A DNA stretch of 43,553 bases from Microbacteriaceae bacterium. Its GTDB lineage: Bacteria > Actinomycetota > Actinomycetes > Actinomycetales > Microbacteriaceae. Made by a program: the position numbers and the translations under genes. The stretch lies in the NCBI GenBank assembly GCA_947447395.1, contig CANFJH010000006.1, positions 1 to 43,553 on the forward strand. Direction: 5' to 3'. The notes beneath the pieces were generated by a model. That model was not told where the DNA came from, did no database searches, and worked only from the letters and a program-made list of their open reading frames with translations. Below, one piece after another: positions 1-7,224 of the stretch (position 1 is its first letter; the number at the start of each line of letters is the position of its first letter).

Positions 1-1271
1 AAGACAAACTTGGTGGCACCTGCCTTCACCGCGGTTGCATTCCAACAAAAGCACTCCTTCACTCTGCTGAAGTTGCAGATGTAACTAAGGAAGCCGGTCA
101 ATTTGGTGTTGTTGCGCAATTTGGTTCAATCGACATGAACCAGGTCAACAAATACCGCGATGGAATTGTAGACAGACTTTTCAAGGGTCTTACTGGCCTG
201 GTTACCAGCAAAAACATCACTGTTGTGGCAGGCGAAGGCCGTCTAGTTGGCCCACGAACTGTAAACGTAAACGGCGATAACTACACCGGAACCGACGTTA
301 TTTTGGCGACCGGCTCATACAGCCGATCACTTCCAGGTCTGGAAATCGGTGGTCGAGTAATTACTTCTGAACAGGCCCTACAGCTGAACTTTGTTCCAAA
401 CAAGGTAATCGTCCTTGGTGGAGGTGTGATTGGTGTCGAGTTCGCTTCAATCTGGAAGTCATTCGGAGCCGAAGTAACTATTGTTGAGGGCTTGCCTCAT
501 CTGGTTCCTAACGAAGATGAATCTGTCAGCAAGGCATTGGAGCGTGCATTCCGCAAGCGTGGCATCGACTTTAAGTTGGGCGTTCGGTTCTCAGGTGTTG
601 AACAACACGAAAATGGTGTGGTGGTTTCGCTCGAAGACGGAACCCGCCTAGAAGCAGAGCTTATGCTCGTTGCCGTTGGCCGCGGACCAAACACCTCCGG
701 TCTCGGTTATGAAGAGCAAGGGCTAAACATGGACCGCGGCTTCGTTTTGACCAACGAGCGACTTCAAACGAATCTTCCAAATGTTTACGCGGCTGGTGAC
801 ATCGTTCCCGGCCTTCAGTTGGCTCACCGTGGATTTGCTCAGGGAATCTTTATCGCCGAGCAAATTGCCGGCCTGAACCCTGCCGTTATCGATGAAACCG
901 GTATCCCTAAGGTCACCTATTGCGAGCCTGAAGTTGCCAGCGTGGGCCTAACCGAAGCGAAAGCCAAAGAGGTTTACGGCGATGCGAATGTTTCTACCTA
1001 CGAATACAACCTTGGCGGAAACGGCAAGAGCCAGATCCTTGGCACCGCTGGTTTCATCAAGCTTGTTCGCAAGAACAACGGGCCAGTAATCGGCGTTCAC
1101 ATGATTGGCTCACGCGTTGGAGAGCAAATTGGCGAAGGTCAGTTGATCGTGAACTGGGAGGCATACCCAGAAGAGGTTGCCAGCCTTATTCACGCCCACC
1201 CAACCATGAACGAAGCCATCGGTGAAGCGCACCTAGCCCTCGCCGGCAAGCCTCTTCACGCCCACGCATAA
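1..1271 (+). CDS. lpdA: Dihydrolipoyl dehydrogenase (E3), 5'-truncated by window edge
   Basis: FAD/NAD-dependent E3 that reoxidises dihydrolipoamide on the E2 subunit of pyruvate and 2-oxoglutarate dehydrogenase complexes. The ORF track starts at an internal Met at 135, but the frame is open to the left edge. From base 3 it encodes the redox-active disulfide [13 protein letters not shown], so the true start lies outside the window and only the FAD-binding N-terminus is missing. Visible parts are the central NAD-binding glycine motif ([13 protein letters not shown]), the FAD-site YAAGDI, and the C-terminal dimerisation domain with the catalytic His-Glu segment [12 protein letters not shown]. 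The E2 gene follows 32 nt downstream with its own ribosome site, so the pair is probably one operon. Lipoate synthesis genes follow nearby. Identity is very secure; which complex it serves is inferred to be both, as in other actinobacteria. Confidence 0.96.
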   Translation, partial: DKLGGTCLHRGCIPTKALLHSAEVADVTKEAGQFGVVAQFGSIDMNQVNKYRDGIVDRLFKGLTGLVTSKNITVVAGEGRLVGPRTVNVNGDNYTGTDVILATGSYSRSLPGLEIGGRVITSEQALQLNFVPNKVIVLGGGVIGVEFASIWKSFGAEVTIVEGLPHLVPNEDESVSKALERAFRKRGIDFKLGVRFSGVEQHENGVVVSLEDGTRLEAELMLVAVGRGPNTSGLGYEEQGLNMDRGFVLTNERLQTNLPNVYAAGDIVPGLQLAHRGFAQGIFIAEQIAGLNPAVIDETGIPKVTYCEPEVASVGLTEAKAKEVYGDANVSTYEYNLGGNGKSQILGTAGFIKLVRKNNGPVIGVHMIGSRVGEQIGEGQLIVNWEAYPEEVASLIHAHPTMNEAIGEAHLALAGKPLHAHA

Positions 1272-1303
1272 AGTTTAGAAATCTCAATCAAGGAGTAAAA
1301 GTA

Positions 1304-2638
1304 ATGAGCGACAACGTAGTACTACCAGCGCTTGGTGAAAGCGTTACCGAAGGAACCGTTACCCGTTGGCTAAAGAAAGTCGGCGACACCGTTGCCGTTG
1401 ATGAGCCACTGGTTGAAATTTCGACCGACAAGGTTGATACCGAAATTCCTTCTCCGGTTGCTGGCGTAATCGAGCAGATTTTGGTTCAAGAAGACGAAAC
1501 CGCTCAGGTCGGAGCAGTTCTGGCTGTTGTTGGAACAGGTGCTGGCTCGGTAGCCCCTGCACCTGTGGCAGCGGCACCGGTCGCCGCTCCTGCTCCTGTC
1601 GTTGCACCAGCTCCTGTAGCCGCACCAGTTGTTGCGCCGGCTCCTGTAGCCGCACCAGTTGTTGCGCCGGCTCCTGTAGTTGCTCCAGTGGCAATGCCAA
1701 TTGCAGCACCTGTCGCTCCAGCGGCGGCACACTCCAGCGATGCAGGTTATGTGACGCCGTTGGTTCGCAAACTCGCCTCTGAAAATGGTATTGACCTCAA
1801 TGGTGTTGCCGGTACCGGAGTTGGCGGCAGAATCCGCAAGGACGATGTGCTTGCAGCTGCAACCGGTTCAATTCCGACCATTGCAGCACCTGTGGCAGCT
1901 CCAGCAGTTCAGGTTTCGGCACTTCGCGGCCAGACCGAACCTATGTCACGACTTCGTAAGGTTCTTGCGGAACGCGCCGTTGCTTCTATGCAGCAATCGG
2001 CTCAGCTAACCACCGTGGTTGAGGTTGACGTGACTCGCATTGCACAGCTACGCACGCGTGTACAGGGCGATTTCACTGCCCGCGCTGGAGTGAAGCTGAA
2101 CTTCATGCCATTCTTTGCCTTGGCTGCTGCCGAAGCACTTCGCGCACATCCTAAGTTGAACGCATCGATTGATGGTGAAAACATTGTTTATCACCAAACC
2201 GAAAACATCAGCTTCGCTGTTGACAGCGAACGCGGGCTGCTAACTCCAGTACTTCGCGATGCAGGCAACTTGAACATTGCTCAGATTGCTCAGCAGATTG
2301 CGGATCTTGCTGCAAGAACCCGAAGCAACCAGCTAAAGCCTGACGAACTAGGCGGCGGTACTTTCACATTGACCAACACTGGTTCGCGTGGTGCGCTATT
2401 CGACACCCCTGTTGTATTCCTTCCTCAGGTTGCAATTCTTGGAACTGGAATTGTAAGTAAGCGTGCCGTGGTAGTTACCGACGAAAACGGCAATGACTCG
2501 ATTGCCATTCGAAGCATGGTTTACCTGGCTCTTTCCTATGACCACCGCTTGGTTGACGGCGCAGATGCCAGTCGCTTCCTTGTTGACATCAAGGCTCGCC
2601 TAGAAGGCGCCGCATTTGAGGCAAATCTAGGTATCTAA
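1304..2638 (+). CDS. sucB: Dihydrolipoamide acyltransferase (E2) of PDH/ODH complex, single lipoyl domain
   Basis: Core acyltransferase that carries the lipoyl arm. The 444-residue protein has one lipoyl domain (about 1-76, lipoyl-lysine K43 in STDKVDTE), and a long Ala/Pro/Val linker (about 85-145). A peripheral-subunit-binding domain follows (about 148-185, [15 protein letters not shown]). A second Ala/Pro linker precedes the catalytic domain ending with the active-site motif [18 protein letters not shown] lies just upstream of the ATG. By name it is the 'succinyltransferase', but in Corynebacterium and mycobacteria the equivalent AceF/DlaT is the only E2 and serves PDH, while OdhA supplies its own transferase domain. 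The same is inferred here, given homodimeric-type AceE elsewhere in the window. Relatives often carry two or three lipoyl domains; here there is one. aceF would be an equally good symbol. Confidence 0.93.
   Translation: MSDNVVLPALGESVTEGTVTRWLKKVGDTVAVDEPLVEISTDKVDTEIPSPVAGVIEQILVQEDETAQVGAVLAVVGTGAGSVAPAPVAAAPVAAPAPVVAPAPVAAPVVAPAPVAAPVVAPAPVVAPVAMPIAAPVAPAAAHSSDAGYVTPLVRKLASENGIDLNGVAGTGVGGRIRKDDVLAAATGSIPTIAAPVAAPAVQVSALRGQTEPMSRLRKVLAERAVASMQQSAQLTTVVEVDVTRIAQLRTRVQGDFTARAGVKLNFMPFFALAAAEALRAHPKLNASIDGENIVYHQTENISFAVDSERGLLTPVLRDAGNLNIAQIAQQIADLAARTRSNQLKPDELGGGTFTLTNTGSRGALFDTPVVFLPQVAILGTGIVSKRAVVVTDENGNDSIAIRSMVYLALSYDHRLVDGADASRFLVDIKARLEGAAFEANLGI
1610..1679 (+). repeat. 30-bp in-frame tandem repeat in the E2 linker
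   Basis: Two identical 30-base copies (1610-1639 and 1640-1669) starting GCTCCTGTAGCCGCACC are followed by a 10-base third partial copy. Each unit encodes ten residues of the flexible linker ([10 protein letters not shown]). The unit length is a multiple of three, so copy-number change alters linker length without breaking the frame. A more diverged copy lies just upstream, which suggests growth by slippage or unequal crossing-over. Confidence 0.9.
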
Positions 2639-3193
2639 ACGAATCAAATTCAGTACACGCTTGGGTTCTTTGGATCCAAGCGTGTATCTGTATCTAGAGC
2701 CTTTACATTGAACAGTGCCGGCAGTAATACCGCCAAGCAAGCTAATTTCTAACGGTTGGATAGCGCTAGAAGTTGATTTACCTTGCAGCCATTGAATTAT
2801 GTTTGACTCGGCACATTGATCGGTGGTCGGACCTTCAGGCTTTGCCGGTGGGGTTTTTGACGTGGCAGGAACCAATGGAATCGATGCCAAGACGCCCAAA
2901 ATTAGCACCAAAGGAATGACCACCCAGACCTTGCTGACCCGATTTTGCCGAGCATGCCCTCCCAAGATTGCTCGCAACTGACTTTCGGAGGCTGAGACGG
3001 AAATAGTAGTAGCCCGCTTCTTTACGTCTACATTCGCCTTAAATCCCGCAATCTCGAATCTCTTCAGTAAGTGAGGCCATGCGGTGCTGGTTTGAGGAAC
3101 TCGAAAACTGAATCCTTCGTGGCTTTCAATCCACTTGGTGCGACCAATTCGGACGGCTTGTTGTTTATTTCTTCCCTTGATGTGAGATCCCAT
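2627..3193 (-). CDS. Unknown protein with one transmembrane segment
   Basis: I do not recognise this 188-residue protein. It has a basic N-terminal half without membrane segments (about 1-85), one strong hydrophobic helix (about 88-108, [19 protein letters not shown]), a Pro/Thr-rich spacer, and a short C-terminal part with two cysteines (DQCAES and VQCKGS) that could form a disulfide if it is outside. The topology suggests a type II (N-in) membrane protein. It reads against the flanking genes and its last 12 bases overlap the end of the E2 gene. No good Shine-Dalgarno precedes the ATG, so the start is uncertain. Codon use looks like a real gene and the frame is longer than competing frames. 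The location beside lipoate genes need not imply function. Confidence 0.6.
   Translation of the reverse strand: MGSHIKGRNKQQAVRIGRTKWIESHEGFSFRVPQTSTAWPHLLKRFEIAGFKANVDVKKRATTISVSASESQLRAILGGHARQNRVSKVWVVIPLVLILGVLASIPLVPATSKTPPAKPEGPTTDQCAESNIIQWLQGKSTSSAIQPLEISLLGGITAGTVQCKGSRYRYTLGSKEPKRVLNLIRLDT
2654..2686. terminator. Perfect 11-bp inverted repeat after the E2 gene, possible terminator
   Basis: Arms TACACGCTTGG (2654-2664) and CCAAGCGTGTA (2676-2686) are perfectly complementary with an 11-base loop, starting 16 bases past the E2 stop. No proper T-tract follows on either strand, so it may be a weak or factor-assisted terminator, or an RNA 3'-end stabiliser. It lies inside the C-terminal codons of the opposing unknown gene. 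Confidence 0.45.
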
Positions 3194-3263
3194 GAACCGA
3201 TGGTTTCAAATAAGAGTTCGGAAATAGCCAGGTTCGAGAAACTGTTAGTAATTGCAACTGAAA

Positions 3264-3278
3264 TAGAATTGAAAAATG
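3264..3278 (+). promoter_or_regulatory. Probable leaderless -10 element for lipB
   Basis: TAGAAT at 3264-3269 is followed by six bases and then the lipB ATG, with no Shine-Dalgarno. This spacing places the transcription start at or next to the ATG, the usual actinobacterial leaderless arrangement. No clear -35 box is visible. Confidence 0.5.
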
Positions 3279-3911
3279 CCTGAATTCGTTGAACTGGGAC
3301 TCTCCCCCAACTTTGTTGGCTACGACGAAGCCTGGGACATTCAGCGTGAAATTCATTCCGAGGTAGCTTCTGGTAAAAGGCCAAATACGGTTTTACTTTT
3401 GGAACACTTCCCTGTTTACACGGCCGGCAAACGCACCGAAGGTGTTGAATACCCTCAGGATGGCACTCCGGTAATTGAAACCGATCGCGGTGGAAAAATC
3501 ACTTGGCACGGCCCCGGTCAACTTGTCGGTTACCCAATAATGCAGCTCCCTAGACCGATTGATGTGGTCGGTTATGTGCGATGGCTTGAGCAAGTGCTAA
3601 TTGATTCCATTTCCGAACTTGGCCTCAAAACCGAGCGAGTCGAAGGACGTTCAGGCGTTTGGGCCCCTGTGGGCGAAACACATGTCAAGGTTGCCGCAAT
3701 CGGCATAAGAGTTTCTGAACACACCACGATGCACGGGTTCGCGCTCAACTGCAACAACTCGTTGCAACCGTACGAAAACATAATCGCCTGCGGTATTGCA
3801 GACGCAAAAACGAGTACCCTGTCAGAATTGCTTGGTCGGGAGATAACCCCATCCGAGGCGGCAGAAATTATCAAACGACACCTCGGAGAAATAGGTAAGG
3901 TCCAGTTGTGA
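3276..3911 (+). CDS. lipB: Octanoyl-[acyl carrier protein]:protein N-octanoyltransferase
   Basis: Transfers octanoate from octanoyl-ACP to the lipoyl lysine of E2 and GcvH-type domains, the first step of de novo lipoylation. The 211-residue protein has the family motif [17 protein letters not shown] (about 71-87), the catalytic lysine K138 in VKVAAIGIR and the acyl-carrying cysteine C172 in IIACGI, both positioned as in the mycobacterial enzyme. Its stop overlaps the next start in a GTGA arrangement, so lipA is translationally coupled. The start at 3276 is supported by a leaderless-type hexamer and by family length. Substrates are encoded in the same window: the E2 gene upstream and acpP in the fab cluster. 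Confidence 0.97.
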   Translation: MPEFVELGLSPNFVGYDEAWDIQREIHSEVASGKRPNTVLLLEHFPVYTAGKRTEGVEYPQDGTPVIETDRGGKITWHGPGQLVGYPIMQLPRPIDVVGYVRWLEQVLIDSISELGLKTERVEGRSGVWAPVGETHVKVAAIGIRVSEHTTMHGFALNCNNSLQPYENIIACGIADAKTSTLSELLGREITPSEAAEIIKRHLGEIGKVQL

Positions 3912-4906
3912 GTGAACAGAATCCAGAACGCAAACTGTTGCGCATCGAAGCGAGAAACTCTTCGGTACCTATCGAGAAAAAACCCGATTGGATCAAAACA
4001 GTAGCGCGTATGGGTCCTGAGTATCAAGCGCTTCAGACCTTGGTAAAGGGTGAAGGGCTACACACCGTGTGCCAGGAGGCTGGCTGCCCAAATATTTTTG
4101 AATGCTGGGAGGATCGGGAAGCAACATTCCTAATCGGTGGTTCTCAGTGCACCCGACGTTGTGATTTTTGCCAAATTGACACTGGAAAACCCGATGACTT
4201 TGACGCTGATGAGCCTAGGCGCGTTGGAGAGTCCGTAGCCACCATGAAGTTGCGTTACGCAACTGTCACCGGCGTTGCGAGAGACGATTTAGACGACGAA
4301 GGCGCCTGGCTGTATGCAGAAACCATTCGACAAATACACCAGCAGTCGCCAGGTACCGGAGTTGAAATTCTTGTCCCCGACTTTTCAGGGAAACCTGAGT
4401 TACTCCAACAGGTATTTGATGCCGCTCCACAGGTATTTGCACACAATTTAGAAACCGTACCTAGAATTTTCAAAGAAATTAGACCTGCATTTAGATACGA
4501 GCGTTCGCTCGATGTCATTACGCAGGCTCGAAATGCTGGCATGGTGACCAAATCGAATTTGATTCTTGGCATGGGTGAGACTCGTGAAGAAATTTCACAA
4601 GCACTCATAGACCTGTACGAAGCAGGAACTGACATCATCACAATTACTCAGTATTTGCGACCATCGGTAAGACACCATCCAGTCACTAGATGGGTCAAAC
4701 CAGAGGAATTTGTTGAGCTAAAGAATGAAGCCGAAGCCATCGGCTATTTGGGAGTCCTGAGTGGGCCGCTAGTTAGAAGTTCATACCGGGCTGGCCGACT
4801 TTGGGCCGGGTCAATGGCAAAGAAGGGTTTTGAAATTCCTGAAAACCTGCGACACCTAGCCGAGGAAGCGTTGAAACAAGGCTTTATGCAAGCAGTCGGC
4901 GACTAA
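3908..4906 (+). CDS. lipA: Lipoyl synthase (radical SAM)
   Basis: Inserts two sulfurs into the protein-bound octanoyl chain, finishing lipoate on E2. The 332-residue protein shows the auxiliary cluster cysteines C55, C60 and C66 ([12 protein letters not shown]), the radical-SAM triad C81, C85 and C88 (CTRRCDFC), and the C-terminal RSSYRAG whose serine binds the auxiliary cluster in known lipoyl synthases. It starts with GTG and shares four bases with the end of lipB. The Fe-S demand could be met by ErpA encoded further along. Nothing looks broken or truncated. Confidence 0.98.
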   Translation: MSEQNPERKLLRIEARNSSVPIEKKPDWIKTVARMGPEYQALQTLVKGEGLHTVCQEAGCPNIFECWEDREATFLIGGSQCTRRCDFCQIDTGKPDDFDADEPRRVGESVATMKLRYATVTGVARDDLDDEGAWLYAETIRQIHQQSPGTGVEILVPDFSGKPELLQQVFDAAPQVFAHNLETVPRIFKEIRPAFRYERSLDVITQARNAGMVTKSNLILGMGETREEISQALIDLYEAGTDIITITQYLRPSVRHHPVTRWVKPEEFVELKNEAEAIGYLGVLSGPLVRSSYRAGRLWAGSMAKKGFEIPENLRHLAEEALKQGFMQAVGD

Positions 4907-4918
4907 ACTTTTTCTACT

Positions 4919-5608
4919 ATGGCTAAATCAAACGCAGAACCAAGTCAACTTTCCCAAATCATTTTGGTGCTAAAGCGCACCATCGAACTTGATCGCAATA
5001 ACCTTTGGATCATCCTTGGTTCGGTGTTAGCAGTTCTCGGCACTGGAACTGGTTTCACCATTGCGCTTTTCAACGCCGGAAACTGGATTACCGGAATCTT
5101 GATGATTGTGCTGACTCTGATTTCGATGTTTATCGTCTTTAGCCTGGTCCTTTCTCGCAGAGCAGAAAAAGCTGCCTACGGATCTTGGGAAGGGCAACTT
5201 GGCGCAGTTGGTGCCGTGCTACAAACCATTCTTCGACGCAACTGGCGCGGGAGCGAGCAACCGATTGCTGTTAACCCACGAAGCAAAGATGCTGTTTATC
5301 GCATCGTTGGTCCAGCAGGTATCGTCCTTGTTGGTGAAGGTCACCAGACTGGCTCTCAGGTCCTAGTGGACGCTGAGCGTAAGAAGCTTGGAAAAATTGC
5401 ACCTGGAGTTCCAGTGCACACACTTTATGTAACCGAATCGAACCACGCTTTGAAACTCGGTGAACTTCGTAAGGCCGTAAACAAACTTCCAAAAGGCCTA
5501 AAGCGTACTGAAATTCGCGTGGTTGCAGCACGTCTCGCTGCGCTTGGAATAAACCTTCCAATTCCAAAGGGAATCGACCCAAGACGCGCTCGTCCGGTTC
5601 GCAAATAG
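4919..5608 (+). CDS. DUF4191 family membrane protein
   Basis: A 229-residue actinobacterial protein of unknown function, conserved beside lipA in many members of the phylum. Two adjacent membrane helices (about 29-50 and 54-77) form a hairpin, followed by a soluble basic C-terminal region of about 150 residues rich in Gly, Val and Lys that ends in an Arg-rich tail. It begins 12 bases after the lipA stop without a Shine-Dalgarno. A TAAACT hexamer made partly from the lipA stop lies nine bases before the ATG, so it may be read through from lipA or be leaderless. Family membership is by recognition of sequence style and context. No enzymatic motif is visible. Confidence 0.82.
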   Translation: MAKSNAEPSQLSQIILVLKRTIELDRNNLWIILGSVLAVLGTGTGFTIALFNAGNWITGILMIVLTLISMFIVFSLVLSRRAEKAAYGSWEGQLGAVGAVLQTILRRNWRGSEQPIAVNPRSKDAVYRIVGPAGIVLVGEGHQTGSQVLVDAERKKLGKIAPGVPVHTLYVTESNHALKLGELRKAVNKLPKGLKRTEIRVVAARLAALGINLPIPKGIDPRRARPVRK

Positions 5609-5642
5609 GATCGTTCAACTTTTTACAATGCCGAAACATTAA

Positions 5643-5671
5643 TTGGCAGTTGATTCACCTTTGGCTAGATA
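5643..5671 (+). promoter_or_regulatory. Promoter of glnA (housekeeping sigma type)
   Basis: TTGGCA at 5643-5648 and TAGATA at 5666-5671 are separated by exactly 17 bases, a good housekeeping-type promoter. Transcription from about 5678 would leave a leader of some 60 bases containing GAAGGGA eight bases before the glnA ATG. I could not match a GlnR or AmtR operator convincingly. Confidence 0.6.
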
Positions 5672-5736
5672 AACTTTCCTTGTAGGCCTAATGGTGTGCC
5701 TCGAATCCGCACAAACTTTTTGAAGGGATTAACCCA

Positions 5737-7179
5737 ATGTTCAAGTCCGCAGCCGAGGTCATCAAGTTCATCAAGGACGAAGACGTCAAGTTCCTTGATG
5801 TTCGTTTCACCGACCTACCTGGTGTCCAGCAGCACTTCAACCTTCCAGCAAGCATGATTGACGAAAACTTCTTCGTTGAAGGCCAGCTATTCGATGGTTC
5901 GTCGATCCGTGGTTTTGCATCAATCCACGAGTCAGACATGCAGCTTATTCCTGACGTTACAACCGCATACCTTGACGCCTTCCGCGTTGAGAAGACCCTG
6001 GTTGTAATCTTCGACATCTACAACCCACGCAACGGTGAAGTTTACGGTCGCGACCCACGTATGACCGCGAAGAAGGCTGAGGCTTACCTAGCTTCGACCG
6101 GCATCGCCGACACCGCATTTTTTGCTCCAGAAGCCGAATTCTTCATCTTCGATGATGTTCGTTACCACTACAGCCAAAACAGCTCGGGTCACTTCATTGA
6201 CTCGGACGAGGCTGCCTGGAACTCGAACCGCGTTGAGATCGACCCACAGACCGGCCGCGGAAACAACCTCGCCAACAAGACTCCTTACAAGGGTGGATAC
6301 TTCCCAGTTTCACCGGTTGACAAGCACGTTGACATGCGCGACCAAATCGTTCTAGAGCTTGCCGCTGCCGGCCTTTCGGTCGAGCGTAGCCACCACGAGG
6401 TTGGTACCGCAGGTCAGGGTGAAATCAACTACCGTTTCGACACCTTGGTTCACGCAGCAGATGACATCTTGAAGTTCAAGTACATCGTAAAGAACGTTGC
6501 AGACCAGTTCGGTAAAGTCGCAACCTTCATGCCTAAGCCACTATTTGGTGACAACGGTTCAGGTATGCACGTTCACTCTTCGCTATGGAAAGATGGCAAG
6601 CCATTGTTCTACGACGAGAACGGTTACGGCGGCCTTTCAGACATCGCTCGCTGGTACATCGGCGGTATCCTCAAGCACGCACCTTCGCTACTTGCATGGA
6701 CTAACCCAACCGTAAACAGTTACCACCGTCTAGTTCCTGGTTACGAAGCTCCTGTAAACCTTGTTTACTCGGCTGGTAACCGTTCGGCTGCTATCCGTAT
6801 CCCGATGACTGGAACCAACCCGAAGGCAAAGCGCATCGAGTTCCGCGCTCCAGACGCTTCGGCTAACCCATACTTCGCTTTCGCAGCGATGCTGATGGCT
6901 GGTCTAGACGGTATCAAGAACCGAATCGAGCCAATGGCTCCGGTTGACAAGGACCTATACGAGCTACCTCCTGAGGAAGCCAAGAACATTCCTCAGGTTC
7001 CTGGCGACCTAGAGTCAGTTCTTCAGGCTCTAGAGGCTGACCACGAGTACCTACTCCAGGGAGACGTGTTCACCAAGGACCTAATCGAAAACTGGATCGA
7101 CTACAAGCGCGTGCACGAAATCAAGCCTTTGGCCCTTCGTCCGCACCCTTACGAGTTCGAGCTTTACTTCGGTTGCTAA
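5737..7179 (+). CDS. glnA: Glutamine synthetase type I (adenylylation-regulated)
   Basis: ATP-dependent condensation of ammonium and glutamate to glutamine in the cytoplasm, as a dodecamer. The 480-residue protein shows the beta-grasp [15 protein letters not shown], the substrate-binding DGSSIRGF, metal-binding PEAEFFIF, the histidine segment [10 protein letters not shown] and the ATP-site sequence NRSAAIRIP. Near the C-terminus Tyr408 in [10 protein letters not shown] is the site adenylylated by GlnE, which is encoded immediately downstream on the other strand. It has its own promoter, a short leader with a Shine-Dalgarno, and a terminator. Codon choice is strongly biased toward GTT, ACC, AAC and GAC relative to neighbours, consistent with high expression. 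This is the main assimilatory enzyme. Confidence 0.98.
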   Translation: MFKSAAEVIKFIKDEDVKFLDVRFTDLPGVQQHFNLPASMIDENFFVEGQLFDGSSIRGFASIHESDMQLIPDVTTAYLDAFRVEKTLVVIFDIYNPRNGEVYGRDPRMTAKKAEAYLASTGIADTAFFAPEAEFFIFDDVRYHYSQNSSGHFIDSDEAAWNSNRVEIDPQTGRGNNLANKTPYKGGYFPVSPVDKHVDMRDQIVLELAAAGLSVERSHHEVGTAGQGEINYRFDTLVHAADDILKFKYIVKNVADQFGKVATFMPKPLFGDNGSGMHVHSSLWKDGKPLFYDENGYGGLSDIARWYIGGILKHAPSLLAWTNPTVNSYHRLVPGYEAPVNLVYSAGNRSAAIRIPMTGTNPKAKRIEFRAPDASANPYFAFAAMLMAGLDGIKNRIEPMAPVDKDLYELPPEEAKNIPQVPGDLESVLQALEADHEYLLQGDVFTKDLIENWIDYKRVHEIKPLALRPHPYEFELYFGC

Positions 7180-7190
7180 TTAGCTAAGTG

Positions 7191-7223
7191 AAAAGCCCTC
7201 GGGAGAAATCTTGAGGGCTTTTT
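7191..7223. terminator. Intrinsic terminator between convergent glnA and glnE
   Basis: Arms AAAAGCCCTC (7191-7200) and GAGGGCTTTT (7213-7222) form a perfect 10-bp stem with a 12-base loop. A T-run follows on the plus strand, and an A-run on the other side gives T-rich RNA on the minus strand. It can therefore serve both glnA and glnE, whose stop codon begins two bases beyond. Confidence 0.88.
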
Positions 7224-7224
7224 C

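Noticed and set aside
1359-1732. Two long antisense ORFs opposite the E2 linker
   Set aside because: They are Gln/Arg- or Cys/Arg/Trp-rich shadows of the Ala/Pro repeat and contain no domain; a by-product of codon bias and repeats.
3071-3384. Overlapping small ORFs on both strands ahead of lipB
   Set aside because: They overlap lipB or the 188-residue unknown gene, lack ribosome sites and resemble no family.
5609-5736. GlnR or AmtR box upstream of glnA
   Set aside because: No stretch fits either consensus well enough; only the -35/-10 pair is convincing.
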